From DATARH01 sp035504235 (lineage in GTDB: Bacteria; Pseudomonadota; Alphaproteobacteria; ATCC43930; CGMCC-115725): a stretch of 64,000 nucleotides of DNA. Positions 20,655-28,940 of the stretch are shown here, in pieces; the first letter of the stretch is position 1; each line of letters begins with the position of its first letter. Made by a program: the position numbers and the translations under genes. The notes under the pieces are model-generated. The model was given only the letters and a program-made list of their open reading frames with translations, did no database searches and was not told the origin of the DNA. The stretch spans positions 1 through 64,000 of the forward strand of contig DATJSH010000281.1 of NCBI GenBank assembly GCA_035504235.1, given 5' to 3'.

Positions 20655-21296
20655 TCAAGGCTTCAGCACCGCCGCCATTTCGGCCGCCCTGCCGCGCACC
20701 CCTTCGGGTGCGGCAGAGTCCGCGGCGAGCTGTTTGTAGATCTCGAGTGCGCCGGCGTCGTCACCGGCCTTCAACCTGGCCGCGGCGGTCAGGTCGAGCG
20801 CGCTGTAGCGCCATGGGCTGTCGCCGGCCGTGAGCGGCTTCAGCCGTTCGATCACTTTTTGCGGGTCGCTGTCGGCAAAGCCGTTCATCGCCGAGAGCAG
20901 CATCGCCGCGTTGCGCAGCTCGGGGTCGAGGTCGGGCGATGCGGCGAGCTTGTCGTAATCGGCAACTGCCCCCTTCACGTCGCCTGATTTGGCGGCCAGG
21001 GCGGCGGCTTCGAACGCCGCGAGATTGGCGTAGGACCCGCCCTCTTCGCCGACCGAGGCGAAGATCTTCGCGGCTTCCGCCTCCTTGCCCTGCCGCAGCA
21101 ACGCAAGCCCCGCTTCATAGCGCACGGATTGGGCCTGGCGCTGCGCCAGCTCGTGGTTGCGCCAGGCGACAATGCCGCCGGCGACCAGCAATGCCACAAC
21201 CGCCGCCGCGATGACGTAGCGGCCGTAGAGCTTCCACAGCTTCAGCAGATTGTCGCGACGCAGCTCTTCGTCGATTTCGCGGAAAATGTCGCTCAC
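20655..21296 (-). CDS. YfgM-like membrane-anchored TPR protein
   Basis: A 213 aa protein with a cytoplasmic N-terminus (SDIFREIDEELRRDNLLKLWKLYG), one membrane helix (about residues 28-46), and a periplasmic part of alpha-helical TPR-like repeats. It matches the alphaproteobacterial tetratricopeptide/DUF2133-type proteins found upstream of bamB, equivalent in position to YfgM, a Sec-associated chaperone partner. The GTG at 21296 was chosen because the family N-terminus begins there; an upstream ATG would add 17 residues of no similarity. bamB follows after 16 bp. Confidence 0.82.
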   Translation of the reverse strand: MSDIFREIDEELRRDNLLKLWKLYGRYVIAAAVVALLVAGGIVAWRNHELAQRQAQSVRYEAGLALLRQGKEAEAAKIFASVGEEGGSYANLAAFEAAALAAKSGDVKGAVADYDKLAASPDLDPELRNAAMLLSAMNGFADSDPQKVIERLKPLTAGDSPWRYSALDLTAAARLKAGDDAGALEIYKQLAADSAAPEGVRGRAAEMAAVLKP

Positions 21297-21643
21297 AAAG
21301 CCCCAGCCCCGAAACTCAACCCGCCGCGGTAAGCGGTTGGCTAACATATTTGCGGGGCCGAGGCGAGCCTAACAGCGCCGCAGCGGCGCGGCGAACCGCG
21401 AGACGGCTGGTGTGGTAATTTGAAGGTCGCACAGGCTTTTGCGGCGGCTGCATTTCGCGAATTTCAAATCCGGAACCACACCAGATTTATAAAGTCACCC
21501 GTGCGCTTCCGAATCCGAAATTCGCTACCAGCATTCCTCCGAGACTCGACGAATTTCGGATTCGGCGCACTGGACGCTCCGCCGGAAATGGTCAAAATTG
21601 CAATTGCGTGACACGGCGCGTGGCAATGGGCGGCGGCAAGGCG
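21297..21643. other. Gene-free stretch with nested inverted repeats
   Basis: This 347 bp stretch between the divergent YfgM-like and DUF2794 genes is clearly richer in A+T than its surroundings. It holds two adjacent inverted repeats (21407-21484 and 21501-21570, listed separately). It must also contain the promoters of both flanking genes, but I cannot point to convincing -35/-10 pairs. Confidence 0.6.
21407..21570. repeat. Two adjacent inverted repeats, possible small mobile-derived element
   Basis: First palindrome: CTGGTGTGGT (21407-21416) pairs exactly with ACCACACCAG (21475-21484), and neighbouring AATTTGAA/TTCAAAT extends it imperfectly. Second: CCGAATCCGAAATTCG (21509-21524) pairs exactly with CGAATTTCGGATTCGG (21550-21565), flanked by GTGCG (21501-21505) and CGCAC (21566-21570). 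CGAATTTCAAATCCGG near 21459-21474 is a diverged direct copy of the second right arm. No protein is encoded. Confidence 0.7.
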
Positions 21644-22006
21644 ATGAGCACCAAGAGCGCGACGGTTCTGCCTTTGCGGGAATACCGGGCGAGACGCCGG
21701 CCGCAATTCTTCACCCGCTCGGAGCTCAATCAGCTGCTCGGCCTCTACAGCCGCAATGTGTCGCGCGGCGTTTGGCGCGACTATGCGATCGACCACCGCG
21801 AGGGCCACGCGCTGTTCTCGGTCTTTCGCCACTCCCAGGAAGCCGCGCTCTATACGATTGTCAAATCCGCCGCCTCGGCGGCCAGCCCGCCGGAATTCTT
21901 CGTGATGAGCGGGCGCCAGCGGCTGCAGGCGGGTTCGACACTCGGCGACGCGCTCGATTTCTTCCGCGGCAAGCTGTCGCTGGTGGCTGCCGGCGGGCCG
22001 GGCTGA
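21644..22006 (+). CDS. DUF2794 family protein
   Basis: A 120 aa cytosolic protein of a family essentially confined to Alphaproteobacteria, with no known function. Seen: the family core FTRSELNQLLGLYSRNVSRGVWRDYAIDH and ALFSVFRHSQEAALYTIVK. Starts at GTG 21608, ATG 21626 and ATG 21644 are possible; 21644 is chosen because conserved sequence begins soon after and AAGGCG lies just upstream. It is followed by a strong hairpin. Confidence 0.85.
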   Translation: MSTKSATVLPLREYRARRRPQFFTRSELNQLLGLYSRNVSRGVWRDYAIDHREGHALFSVFRHSQEAALYTIVKSAASAASPPEFFVMSGRQRLQAGSTLGDALDFFRGKLSLVAAGGPG

Positions 22007-22020
22007 ATTGGATCAAGTGC

Positions 22021-22040
22021 GGCGGCACATCCGTGCCGCC
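22021..22040. terminator. Bidirectional hairpin between convergent genes
   Basis: GGCGGCAC-ATCC-GTGCCGCC is a perfect 8-bp stem with a 4-base loop. It lies between the DUF2794 stop (22006) and the cytochrome b561 stop (22063). There is no T-run, so termination is inferred from the position and stem only. Confidence 0.5.
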
Positions 22041-22062
22041 TGCGGAGGCGCGGCCCAGCGGC

Positions 22063-22611
22063 TCACGCTTTTGGCAGCATCCGTTCGAGGATGCCGTCGC
22101 GGCGGATGAAACCATGCATCAGCGCCGCGCCAATGTGCAGCGCGACGAGGCCGTAGATCAGGAATTCGCCGAGAAGGTGCAGCGCGATCGCGGCTTGCGA
22201 CAAGCGTCCGCTCGCCGCCACCAGCGGCGGGATCGCGACAAGGCCGAAAAGGCTCACCGGCCGGCCGGCGGCCGCGAGGCTGAGATAGCCGGTAACCGGC
22301 ATTGCCAGCAACAACAGGAAAATCGCCGTCTGCGTCGCGCGCGCCAACATTGTCTCGATCCGCCGGAGCTTCGGCCGCAACGGCGGCGCGGCATGATGCG
22401 CGCGCCAGCCGGCCCAGAACAGCATCAGCGCCGGGACGGCGATGCCGCACGAACCGTGCAGCGTGAGCAACAAGCCGCGCGCCTCGCCATGGCGAGGGGC
22501 GGCGAGCAGGCACCACGCCAACAGGATCGTCACCAACCCCAGTATCGCATTCGCCCAATGCAGCCGCCGGGTGACGGGATCATAGACCGCCGTTTCGCCA
22601 GGCTCACTCAT
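22063..22611 (-). CDS. Cytochrome b561-family membrane protein
   Basis: A 182 aa four-helix di-haem b membrane protein of the bacterial b561/CybB type, which passes electrons between quinol and other partners. Seen: the conserved His residues in RLHWANA, TLHGSCG, ALHLLGE and LVALHIGAALMHGF, with four hydrophobic segments. ATG 22611 overlaps the stop of the upstream gene by 4 bp, so the two are coupled. Its electron partner is not evident from the window. Confidence 0.87.
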   Translation of the reverse strand: MSEPGETAVYDPVTRRLHWANAILGLVTILLAWCLLAAPRHGEARGLLLTLHGSCGIAVPALMLFWAGWRAHHAAPPLRPKLRRIETMLARATQTAIFLLLLAMPVTGYLSLAAAGRPVSLFGLVAIPPLVAASGRLSQAAIALHLLGEFLIYGLVALHIGAALMHGFIRRDGILERMLPKA

Positions 22612-24056
22612 GCGACTTTGCCGAAGTGCCGCTCAGCTTCGGCGAGGCGGCACCACGCCTCGGCGAGCACCAGCGCGGTTTCGAACTCGGCCAGCTGCTC
22701 CGCCGGCGGGCGATCGCTCTTCGCTGCATCCGCCACCGCGGCGAGCGCCGCGGCCTCGCAGCCGGCCCACAGATAACGGATGCCGGGCGCCGGCGGGTCG
22801 AGCGCGATAAAGGCTGTCTCGACGACATTCAGACGTTCGGCGAGCGCCTGAACCCGGGCCCGCAGGTCATCGCGCACGATGCCGACAAGCGAGCACAGCG
22901 GCGTTTCGTCGGCAATCTTCATCCGGCGCAGCGCCGCCTCAAGCGATGCCGTCAGCCGCGTCTTTGGCTCGGGCGGTTGCGCCGGAACCGAGGGTGCCGG
23001 CATCGCGCCCGGCGACTCGAAACGTAGCATCAGGCTGTGAATCGCGTTGAGGATCAGCCGCCAGCATGGCGGGTCGAGCGGCCGGTAGTGCCGCAGCGTA
23101 TCGGCCATCGCCCCTTCGCCGCGCAACGGCAGATAGTGCGCGACATAAGTATCGAGCGCCGTGTATTTGCGGATAAGGTCGCCCATCTCCGGGTTCGCCG
23201 AAAACAGCACCGCCCGGCCGCGACGCGTTTCGGCGCGGATGATCGCGGTCTGTCCGGCCATCTCGCGGCGGAAGAACCCGTCGTCCAGCGGGTTTGGAAT
23301 AAAGAGATGCCCCGGCATCACCAGCCGGTCAAAGGTCGCCGCCGATGACACCGCACGATCGAGCTCAGTAAAGACCGGTCCGTGGTAATAGGGCATTTCG
23401 ATCGTCGGCGGGCAACCAAACCCGATGCTGTCCCGCCCGAGCTGCAGGCTGACGATGCCCGCCCCGGTACGCAGGAACTCGTGAGTGTACATCGGGCGAG
23501 CGAAGGCGGCGTTGGTCCATCCCGGCCGGCCCGAGGACAGGTAGAAGGCGCCCCCGCCCGAGCCGATCGCTGCGCCGTCGCCGGCGAGAAATTGCCGCAC
23601 GGCGGCATCGGCCCCGGCAACCCCCTCCGCCGCATCGAGTCCCCAGACTGAAAACCCGCTCGGCAGCACCAGCAGATCAAAGCGCGCCAACCCGCCGCCG
23701 GCGATCGTCTCGCCATCGATCAACTCGAAATCGAAGCCGAGCCGGGCGAGCGCCATCGCATAATAGGCGAAGAACGGATAAGACGCCGCGGCGCCGGCAA
23801 AGAGGGCGATGCGCGGATGAGCAATCGCCACGGCATCGTCCGGCGGCTTGTCGTCCCAGGTCTCTGCCTCGATGCCGAACCCCGCGAGACGCGCCGCGGA
23901 TGTCGCATCGACCTCGCACAGATAGTCGCCCGGCTCGTGGGCCGGGCCGCTGGCGCCGAGCCACCAGAGTTTCGCGCCGCGCGAGGCAAGCCGGTTGGCC
24001 GCCACGGCGAGGTCGAAGCCATCGAGATTGCGACGCCAGGCGAGGTGCAGCAGCAT
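22608..24056 (-). CDS. Glutamine-amidotransferase-like (BPL_N-like) protein of unknown function
   Basis: A 482 aa protein I do not recognise as a named enzyme. From about residue 80 it has a class-I amidotransferase-like fold as in the BPL_N family: RIALFAGAAASYPFFAYYAMAL, FDLLVLPSG, AAIGSGGGAFYLSSG, and late RRGRAVLFSANPEMGDL. The elbow (GSGGGAF) has no Cys, so it is unlikely to hydrolyse glutamine. The last 120 residues are helical and Ala/Leu/Arg-rich. No signal peptide is seen. It overlaps the b561 gene by 4 bp and lies 26 bp after the hydratase gene. Function unknown. Confidence 0.6.
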   Translation of the reverse strand: MLLHLAWRRNLDGFDLAVAANRLASRGAKLWWLGASGPAHEPGDYLCEVDATSAARLAGFGIEAETWDDKPPDDAVAIAHPRIALFAGAAASYPFFAYYAMALARLGFDFELIDGETIAGGGLARFDLLVLPSGFSVWGLDAAEGVAGADAAVRQFLAGDGAAIGSGGGAFYLSSGRPGWTNAAFARPMYTHEFLRTGAGIVSLQLGRDSIGFGCPPTIEMPYYHGPVFTELDRAVSSAATFDRLVMPGHLFIPNPLDDGFFRREMAGQTAIIRAETRRGRAVLFSANPEMGDLIRKYTALDTYVAHYLPLRGEGAMADTLRHYRPLDPPCWRLILNAIHSLMLRFESPGAMPAPSVPAQPPEPKTRLTASLEAALRRMKIADETPLCSLVGIVRDDLRARVQALAERLNVVETAFIALDPPAPGIRYLWAGCEAAALAAVADAAKSDRPPAEQLAEFETALVLAEAWCRLAEAERHFGKVA

Positions 24057-24082
24057 CGTCTAGCGCTCGGCCGCGCCGCCGT

Positions 24083-24832
24083 TCACTTGGGGAACGAGAC
24101 CTCGACCCGGCCGAGGCTGCCGTAATCGGCAACGATCTTTGCCCCCGGTTCGGTCAAGACGAGCCCGGTATGGGTTCCAGTGGTGATCACCGTGCCGGCG
24201 GCGATCCCGCCACGGCCATTGACATGCTGGACCGCAGCCAGCAGCAGCTCGACCGGCGTCCCGGCGCGCAGACCGGTACAGTCGGCGAAGTGCTTGCCAT
24301 CGGCGGTGACCTCGATCGGTGGGTGCGCGAGATCGACGCCGTCCCAGTCCTTAGCCGCCGGCCCATAGACCAGCGCGCCATTGGAAAAATTGTCGGCCAG
24401 CACCATCAGCCGGTCGATCGCGCGGAAATCCTGGTAGCGCGAATCGACGACCTCGATCGTCGGGTGCAGCGACACGGCGTCAAACACCTCTTGCCGCGTA
24501 TAGGGTTCGATCCGCGCCGGCAACGCCTTGTTGAAGCGAAAGCCGATCTCGCATTCAATGCCGATGATCTTGAAGTTCCTCGCCGGTAGGCTCGCCGGGC
24601 TCGCCACCACAGTGGAGACGTAGATCGGCGCGGCGAAATGCCCCCCGAGCGGCGAGATCCCGACTTTCCAGCCGCCGATCCGCACGCCCAGTTTGGCGAT
24701 GACCGCGTTCTGGATCAGGTATGCATCCTCTTCGGTCTCGGGGATCGCGCCCTCGGGCAGCGCGGCGATCGCCGCGCCTCTCCGGGCGGCGACAAGCGCG
24801 CTGGCGGCCTGTGCGATCTGGTCGGGGGTCAT
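24083..24832 (-). CDS. 2-keto-4-pentenoate hydratase/FAH-family enzyme
   Basis: A 249 aa member of the fumarylacetoacetate hydrolase superfamily, closest in layout to MhpD-type hydratases (2-hydroxypenta-2,4-dienoate to 4-hydroxy-2-oxovalerate). Seen: GWKVGI, IGIECEIGFRF (metal-binding Glu residues), HPTIEVVDSRY, DNFSNGALVYG, and late GTVITTGTHTGLV. A perfect GGAGG precedes ATG 24832. No ring-cleavage genes are nearby, so an aromatic-degradation role is not supported by context; a hydratase or decarboxylase on another 2-oxo acid is possible. Confidence 0.83.
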   Translation of the reverse strand: MTPDQIAQAASALVAARRGAAIAALPEGAIPETEEDAYLIQNAVIAKLGVRIGGWKVGISPLGGHFAAPIYVSTVVASPASLPARNFKIIGIECEIGFRFNKALPARIEPYTRQEVFDAVSLHPTIEVVDSRYQDFRAIDRLMVLADNFSNGALVYGPAAKDWDGVDLAHPPIEVTADGKHFADCTGLRAGTPVELLLAAVQHVNGRGGIAAGTVITTGTHTGLVLTEPGAKIVADYGSLGRVEVSFPK

Positions 24833-24867
24833 ATCGGCTTCCTCCTGTAAGACTGGATCGGCTGCCC

Positions 24868-24985
24868 TGCGTCCTTCGAGGCTCCCTCCGGTCGCACCTC
24901 AGGATGAGGACTTTCCTTATGCCATCAACAGACCACCCTCATCCTGAGGTGCCCCCGGCAAAACGCCGGGGCCTCGAAGGACGCA
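24868..24985. repeat. Palindromic intergenic repeat (TGCGTCCTTCGAGGC family)
   Basis: Outer arms TGCGTCCTTCGAGGC (24868-24882) and GCCTCGAAGGACGCA (24971-24985) are exact inverted repeats. Inner arms GCACCTCAGGATGAGG (24894-24909) and CCTCATCCTGAGGTGC (24937-24952) are also exact. It lies between the aminotransferase and hydratase genes. The family is common in alphaproteobacteria. Confidence 0.88.
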
Positions 24986-25001
24986 CCTTGCTTCTGCAAT
25001 C

Positions 25002-26183
25002 CTATCCGGCGCCAAGATAATTAAGGGCCGCGGCAATCCCGCCGGCTTTATGCGGCACACCGGCCTTCGCCAGCCCCATCTCGACGCCGCACAGCGTGCC
25101 GCACAGCATCAGATCGTTGAAATGCCCGAGATGGCCGATGCGGAAAATCTTGCCGCGCAGCTTGCCGAGCCCCGTGCCGAGCGACATGTCGAACGCATCG
25201 AGGATCGTCTCGCGCAGTTTGTCGGCGTCGTGGCCGTCGGGCACCATCACCGCGGTCAGCGAATTCGAATGCTCGCGCTCGTCCTGGCAGACCGTCTCCA
25301 GCCCCCAGCCGGCGACCGCGCGCCGGGTCGCTGCGCCGTGCCGCGCATGGCGGGCAAAGACGTTGTCGAGCCCCTCCTCTTCGAGCAGCATCCTGAGCGC
25401 CTCGCGCAGCCCATAGAGCAGGTTGGTGCCCGGCGTGTAAGGGAAAAACCCGGTCGTGCCGGTCTCCAGCATCGCCTGCCAATCCCAGTAGGAGCGGGTC
25501 AGCTTCGCGGCTTTCGACGCGGCGAGCGCCTTGTCCGATACCGCGTTGAAGCCGAGCCCCGGCGGCAGCATCAGCCCTTTCTGCGAGCCGCCGACCGTGA
25601 CATCGACCTTCCACTCGTCGTGCCGGTAATCGATCGAGGCGAGCGAAGATATCGTGTCGACCATCAACAGCGCCGGATGCCGCGCGCGGTCGATCGCCGT
25701 GCGCACATCATTGACCCGGCTGGTGACCCCGGTCGAAGTTTCGTTATGCACCATGCACACCGCCTTGATGCGGTGCTCGCGGTCGGCGGTCAGTTTTTCC
25801 TCGACCAGCGCCGGATCCACCCCATGCCGCCAATCGCCCGGCACGAACTCGATATCGATGCCGAGCCGCCCGGCCATCTGCCGCCACAGCGTCGCGAACT
25901 GGCCGGTCTCGAACATCAGCACCTTGTCGCCCGGCGACAGCGTGTTGACGAGCGCCGCCTCCCACGCGCCCGTGCCCGACGAGGGATACATGACGACCGT
26001 GCCGCCCGTCTGGAACACCCGTTTCATCCCGGCGACGACTTCCTTGCCGAGCGTGGCGAACTCGGGCCCGCGATGATCGATCGTCGGAAAGCTCATCGCG
26101 TGCAGCACGCGATCGGGCACGTTGGTCGGCCCGGGGATTTGCAGGAAATGCCGGCCGGTATGGACGGGGGCGGTGTTTTTCAT
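25002..26183 (-). CDS. sgaA: Serine--glyoxylate aminotransferase-like (class V)
   Basis: PLP enzyme predicted to transfer the amino group from serine or alanine to glyoxylate. Seen in 393 aa: the N-terminus LQIPGPTNVPDRVLHAM, SSGTGAWEAAL (cofactor phosphate contacts), VDTISSLASIDY, the PLP lysine in GGSQKGLMLPPG (Lys202), and the C-terminal GHLGHFNDLMLCGTL. These fit the SgaA branch used in the serine cycle and photorespiratory-type glyoxylate handling. No other serine-cycle genes are in view, so a glyoxylate-detoxification role is equally likely. Confidence 0.88.
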   Translation of the reverse strand: MKNTAPVHTGRHFLQIPGPTNVPDRVLHAMSFPTIDHRGPEFATLGKEVVAGMKRVFQTGGTVVMYPSSGTGAWEAALVNTLSPGDKVLMFETGQFATLWRQMAGRLGIDIEFVPGDWRHGVDPALVEEKLTADREHRIKAVCMVHNETSTGVTSRVNDVRTAIDRARHPALLMVDTISSLASIDYRHDEWKVDVTVGGSQKGLMLPPGLGFNAVSDKALAASKAAKLTRSYWDWQAMLETGTTGFFPYTPGTNLLYGLREALRMLLEEEGLDNVFARHARHGAATRRAVAGWGLETVCQDEREHSNSLTAVMVPDGHDADKLRETILDAFDMSLGTGLGKLRGKIFRIGHLGHFNDLMLCGTLCGVEMGLAKAGVPHKAGGIAAALNYLGAG

Positions 26184-26258
26184 CGCGGCAAGACTCGTCG
26201 CTGGGTCGCGCGCAGTGTGGCGACGAACGACGAAGCCGACAAGCGGCTTGGCGGAGAC

Positions 26259-26540
26259 CTAGTCGGCGGCTCCGGCCGAGATCGCCATCCCGCGGAGCTG
26301 GTCGCGCTCAAACGGCGTGGCGCGGCGAACGACCGGCGAATATCGCTTGAAGGCGAGCGAGAAGCGGTGCGCCTGGGCCGCGTAATCGAACGAGATGCGA
26401 TAGATGAGCCCGTCGATCCTCCGGCCGCTTAAGGTGAAAACCGATGGCGCGCAATGGTTCGCATCGAGCCAGTCGCGCAGTTCGGAAAACCACGTCGACA
26501 ACGGCATGTTGGCCGGCTTTTCGATCTCGACAAGCAGCAT
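26259..26540 (-). CDS. Hypothetical small protein
   Basis: A 93 aa protein with no recognised domain. It begins MLLVEIEKPANMPLSTWFSE and contains RDWLDANHCAPSVF and RRIDGLIYRISFDY, a mixed alpha/beta pattern without membrane segments. The ATG at 26540 was chosen because a GGGGAAC stretch lies upstream; an in-frame start 13 codons earlier is possible. It stands alone between the aminotransferase and Crp-like genes on the minus strand. Codon use fits the genome. Confidence 0.55.
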   Translation of the reverse strand: MLLVEIEKPANMPLSTWFSELRDWLDANHCAPSVFTLSGRRIDGLIYRISFDYAAQAHRFSLAFKRYSPVVRRATPFERDQLRGMAISAGAAD

Positions 26541-26652
26541 ACGGCCTGTTCCCCAACAGGTTGGCGTGGCCACCAACAAACGAACATCGCCATTTGCTCA
26601 AAAAATAATCTGTCCGCCTGCGGGCAGAGTTACAATTTGTTTCCAAATAGTT

Positions 26653-27351
26653 CTAAAGCAGCCGCTCCACCCGCTGCTTGTCCAGGCGGTAGCATTCGCA
26701 GGCCGTCTTTTCCAGGCCGGCGCGGTCGATGATCGTGATCTCGCCGCGGCGATAGCGGATCAATCCGCTGCGCTGCAATTCGCCCGCCGCCTCGCTGACG
26801 CCGGAGCGCCGGACCCCAAGCATCGCGGCGAGAAATTCCTGCGTCAGCGGCAGCACGTTGGAACCGATCCGATCGCTCGCCATCAACAACCATCGCGCGC
26901 TGCGCTGCTCGACCGAATGCAACCGGTTGCAGCCCGCGGTCTGCGCGCTCAGGTTCAGCAAATCCTCGATGAACCGCAGCAGGGCGGCGCGGATGCGCGC
27001 GTTGTTTTCGAATGCCGACTTGCAGGCGACCGCGGTTATCCTGAACGCCGTGCCGGCCAGTTGCATGATGACCTGCTGGGCTGAGACGCGTCCGCCGAGC
27101 AGCGCGGTCCCGCCGATCAGCCCTTCCGACCCCACCATGCCGACCTCGCTGCTGGTGCCGTCCTCCATGATGGTCAGCATCGAGGCCAGTCCCTCATCGA
27201 TAAAGTAGATGTGGTCGAGGGTCGCGCCGACTTCGTAAACGACCTGGTATTTAGCAAGGCTGACAGACTGAAGATCGTCGACAAGCTCGGCGAGGTCGGC
27301 GGGGGACATTGATAAAAGCAGACGGTTTCTTATTCTCTGCGGCAATGCCAT
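26653..27351 (-). CDS. Crp/Fnr-family transcriptional regulator, copy 1
   Basis: A 232 aa regulator with an N-terminal cyclic-nucleotide-binding-like beta-barrel (YEVGATLDHIYFIDEGLASML, SSEVGMVGSEGLIGG) and a C-terminal winged helix (LTQEFLAAMLGVRRSGVSEAAGELQRSGLI). It lacks the Fnr cysteine cluster at the N-terminus, so it is probably not an O2 sensor of that type. ATG 27351 is preceded by GGGGGATACGA. A paralogue lies just upstream at 27550-28251; the last 109 residues differ at only 8 positions, while the sensory halves are much more diverged. Confidence 0.88.
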   Translation of the reverse strand: MALPQRIRNRLLLSMSPADLAELVDDLQSVSLAKYQVVYEVGATLDHIYFIDEGLASMLTIMEDGTSSEVGMVGSEGLIGGTALLGGRVSAQQVIMQLAGTAFRITAVACKSAFENNARIRAALLRFIEDLLNLSAQTAGCNRLHSVEQRSARWLLMASDRIGSNVLPLTQEFLAAMLGVRRSGVSEAAGELQRSGLIRYRRGEITIIDRAGLEKTACECYRLDKQRVERLL

Positions 27352-27549
27352 TCGTATCCCCCGGGCGCCTCTTGATCGGGCAGGCAGATGCCTGGGGCAA
27401 TCTACTGGAAGTGACGCATGCCGATAGTCCGGTAGCGGACGGATAAGGAAAAAAGAAGCGAACGAGACCAAAGAGTTGAGGCCTGCGCGCGATTGCCGGC
27501 AGCGGACGGAGCGGCGCGATGCGGGGCGCCCATTCACGCAGCGCCGATA

Positions 27550-28251
27550 CTACAGCAGCCTTTCCACCCGCCGCTTATCGAGGCGGTAGCATTCGCAGGC
27601 GGTTTTTTCGAGGCCCGCGCGATCGATGATCGTAATGGCGCCGCGACGATAGCGGACGAGGCCAGAGCGTTGCAGCTCGCTCATCGCCTCGCTCACGCCC
27701 GAGCGCCGGACGCCCAGCATCGCCGCGAGAAACTCCTGCGTGAGCGGCAGCAGGTTGGAGCCGATTCGGTCGCTCGCCATCAACAGCCACCGCGCGCTGC
27801 GCTGCTCGACCGAATGCAGGCGGTTGCAGCCGGCGGTTTGCGAACTGAGGTTCAGCAAATCCTCAATAAAGCGCAGCACCACCCGGCGGACGCCGGCGCT
27901 GTGGTCGAAGACGCTCTTGCAATGCTTCGCGGCAATGTGATGGCCGCGTCCGGGAAGCTGCATGACGACATGCTGGGCCGATATTTGTCCGCCGAGCAGC
28001 GCCGAGGCGCCGACCAGGCCTTCCGGCCCGACCATGCCGACCTCGCTACTGGCGCCGTCTTCCATCGTGGTCAGCACGGACGCCAAACCTTCCTCGATGA
28101 AATAGACGTGATCGAGCGGCGCGCCGACCTCGTAAAGCACCTGCTTTTTCGGCAGGGCAATGGGCTCCAGATGATCGATGAGTTGCGCCAGGTCTTCCGG
28201 AGAAAGCCCGGCGAGCAAACGATTTTTGGTGGGTTGGATGGGTAGGTTCAT
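27550..28251 (-). CDS. Crp/Fnr-family transcriptional regulator, copy 2
   Basis: A 233 aa paralogue of the neighbouring regulator. Seen: the cNMP-binding-like domain (VLYEVGAPLDHVYFIEEGLAS, EVGMVGPEGLVGA) and a winged helix almost identical to copy 1 (QEFLAAMLGVRRSGVSEA, TIIDRAGLEKTACECYRLDK). A CEC pair near the end is shared by both. The two probably read overlapping DNA sites but different signals. A GGGAGGG ribosome binding site precedes the ATG. No target can be named. Confidence 0.88.
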   Translation of the reverse strand: MNLPIQPTKNRLLAGLSPEDLAQLIDHLEPIALPKKQVLYEVGAPLDHVYFIEEGLASVLTTMEDGASSEVGMVGPEGLVGASALLGGQISAQHVVMQLPGRGHHIAAKHCKSVFDHSAGVRRVVLRFIEDLLNLSSQTAGCNRLHSVEQRSARWLLMASDRIGSNLLPLTQEFLAAMLGVRRSGVSEAMSELQRSGLVRYRRGAITIIDRAGLEKTACECYRLDKRRVERLL

Positions 28252-28424
28252 CGGCCTTGGCCCTCCCTCGGAGGGTGTTTGTTTCTGGGGTCGCCGCGCG
28301 CTGCTCCCGGCCGCGCCGCTAACCTATGCTAAGTTGAAAGACGGAGTGTCCGGTGGGAGCGCAAGTTCAAAAACGCGAACGATTCCAAGAAGGATCGTTC
28401 CAACCATAACGGTAACTTTTGGTA

Positions 28425-28823
28425 TCAGAGTGTAGCCGGCCAAGCCCCTTTTGCCGCAATTGCCTCGCCGTCGCCGGGCCAAGGCGGCATCGTCACCGCG
28501 ACGATTTGCAGCGGCCCGCCGCCGTCGTTGCGGAACTGGAACGAGGTGTCGACCGGGACGGTCAGCGAGACACCCGGCGCGAGCGCGACCTCCTCCTCGC
28601 CGATGTCCCGCTTGCGCCAGAGCCGGCCTCGTCCGGCGACGACAAACCAGATCTCCTCGACCGTGCGGTGCTCGACCGGCCGCGACACGGCCCCTGGCGG
28701 CAAGGTGAACGAAATCATGCTGCCGCGGCCCGTCGCGCAGAGCACCCGGACGGTCGATCCATCGGGTGCGCTGACCACCGGCGCGGTGGCGATTTCTTGC
28801 GTGCTCCAGGGCGTTAAGGCCAT
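28425..28823 (-). CDS. Cupin-domain protein
   Basis: A 132 aa single-domain cupin. Seen: SFTLPPGAVSRPVEHRTVEEIWFVVAGRGRLW, which fits cupin motif 1 (the metal-ligand positions read H and E, with the first His diverged), and LAPGVSLTVPVDTSFQFRNDG for motif 2. It could be a small isomerase, dioxygenase-like or sugar-binding protein; I cannot choose. GAGGATGAT precedes ATG 28823. A palindromic repeat separates it from the divergent oxidoreductase gene. Confidence 0.75.
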   Translation of the reverse strand: MALTPWSTQEIATAPVVSAPDGSTVRVLCATGRGSMISFTLPPGAVSRPVEHRTVEEIWFVVAGRGRLWRKRDIGEEEVALAPGVSLTVPVDTSFQFRNDGGGPLQIVAVTMPPWPGDGEAIAAKGAWPATL

Positions 28824-28842
28824 ATCATCCTCGCTTCTTGCA

Positions 28843-28916
28843 TCCCGGCGAAGGCCGGGACCCATGCTTCGGCCGTTCGAGCGGAGGCAAGATGGGCCCC
28901 GGCCTACGCCGGGGTG
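28843..28916. repeat. Palindromic intergenic repeat (CCCGGC...GGGCCCC family)
   Basis: The left part TCCCGGCGAAGGCCGGGACCC (28843-28863) contains an internal hairpin (CCCGGC/GCCGGG) and pairs in outline with ATGGGCCCCGGCCTACGCCG and GGG on the right (28892-28914). It lies between the divergent cupin and oxidoreductase genes, and resembles a repeat type dispersed in alphaproteobacterial genomes. Confidence 0.7.
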
Positions 28917-28940
28917 GTTTGCTGATCAAGGCGCCGTATC

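Noticed and set aside
22608..24056. Biotin-protein ligase
   Set aside because: Only the BPL_N-like part is present; the GRGRxG ligase catalytic motif is missing.
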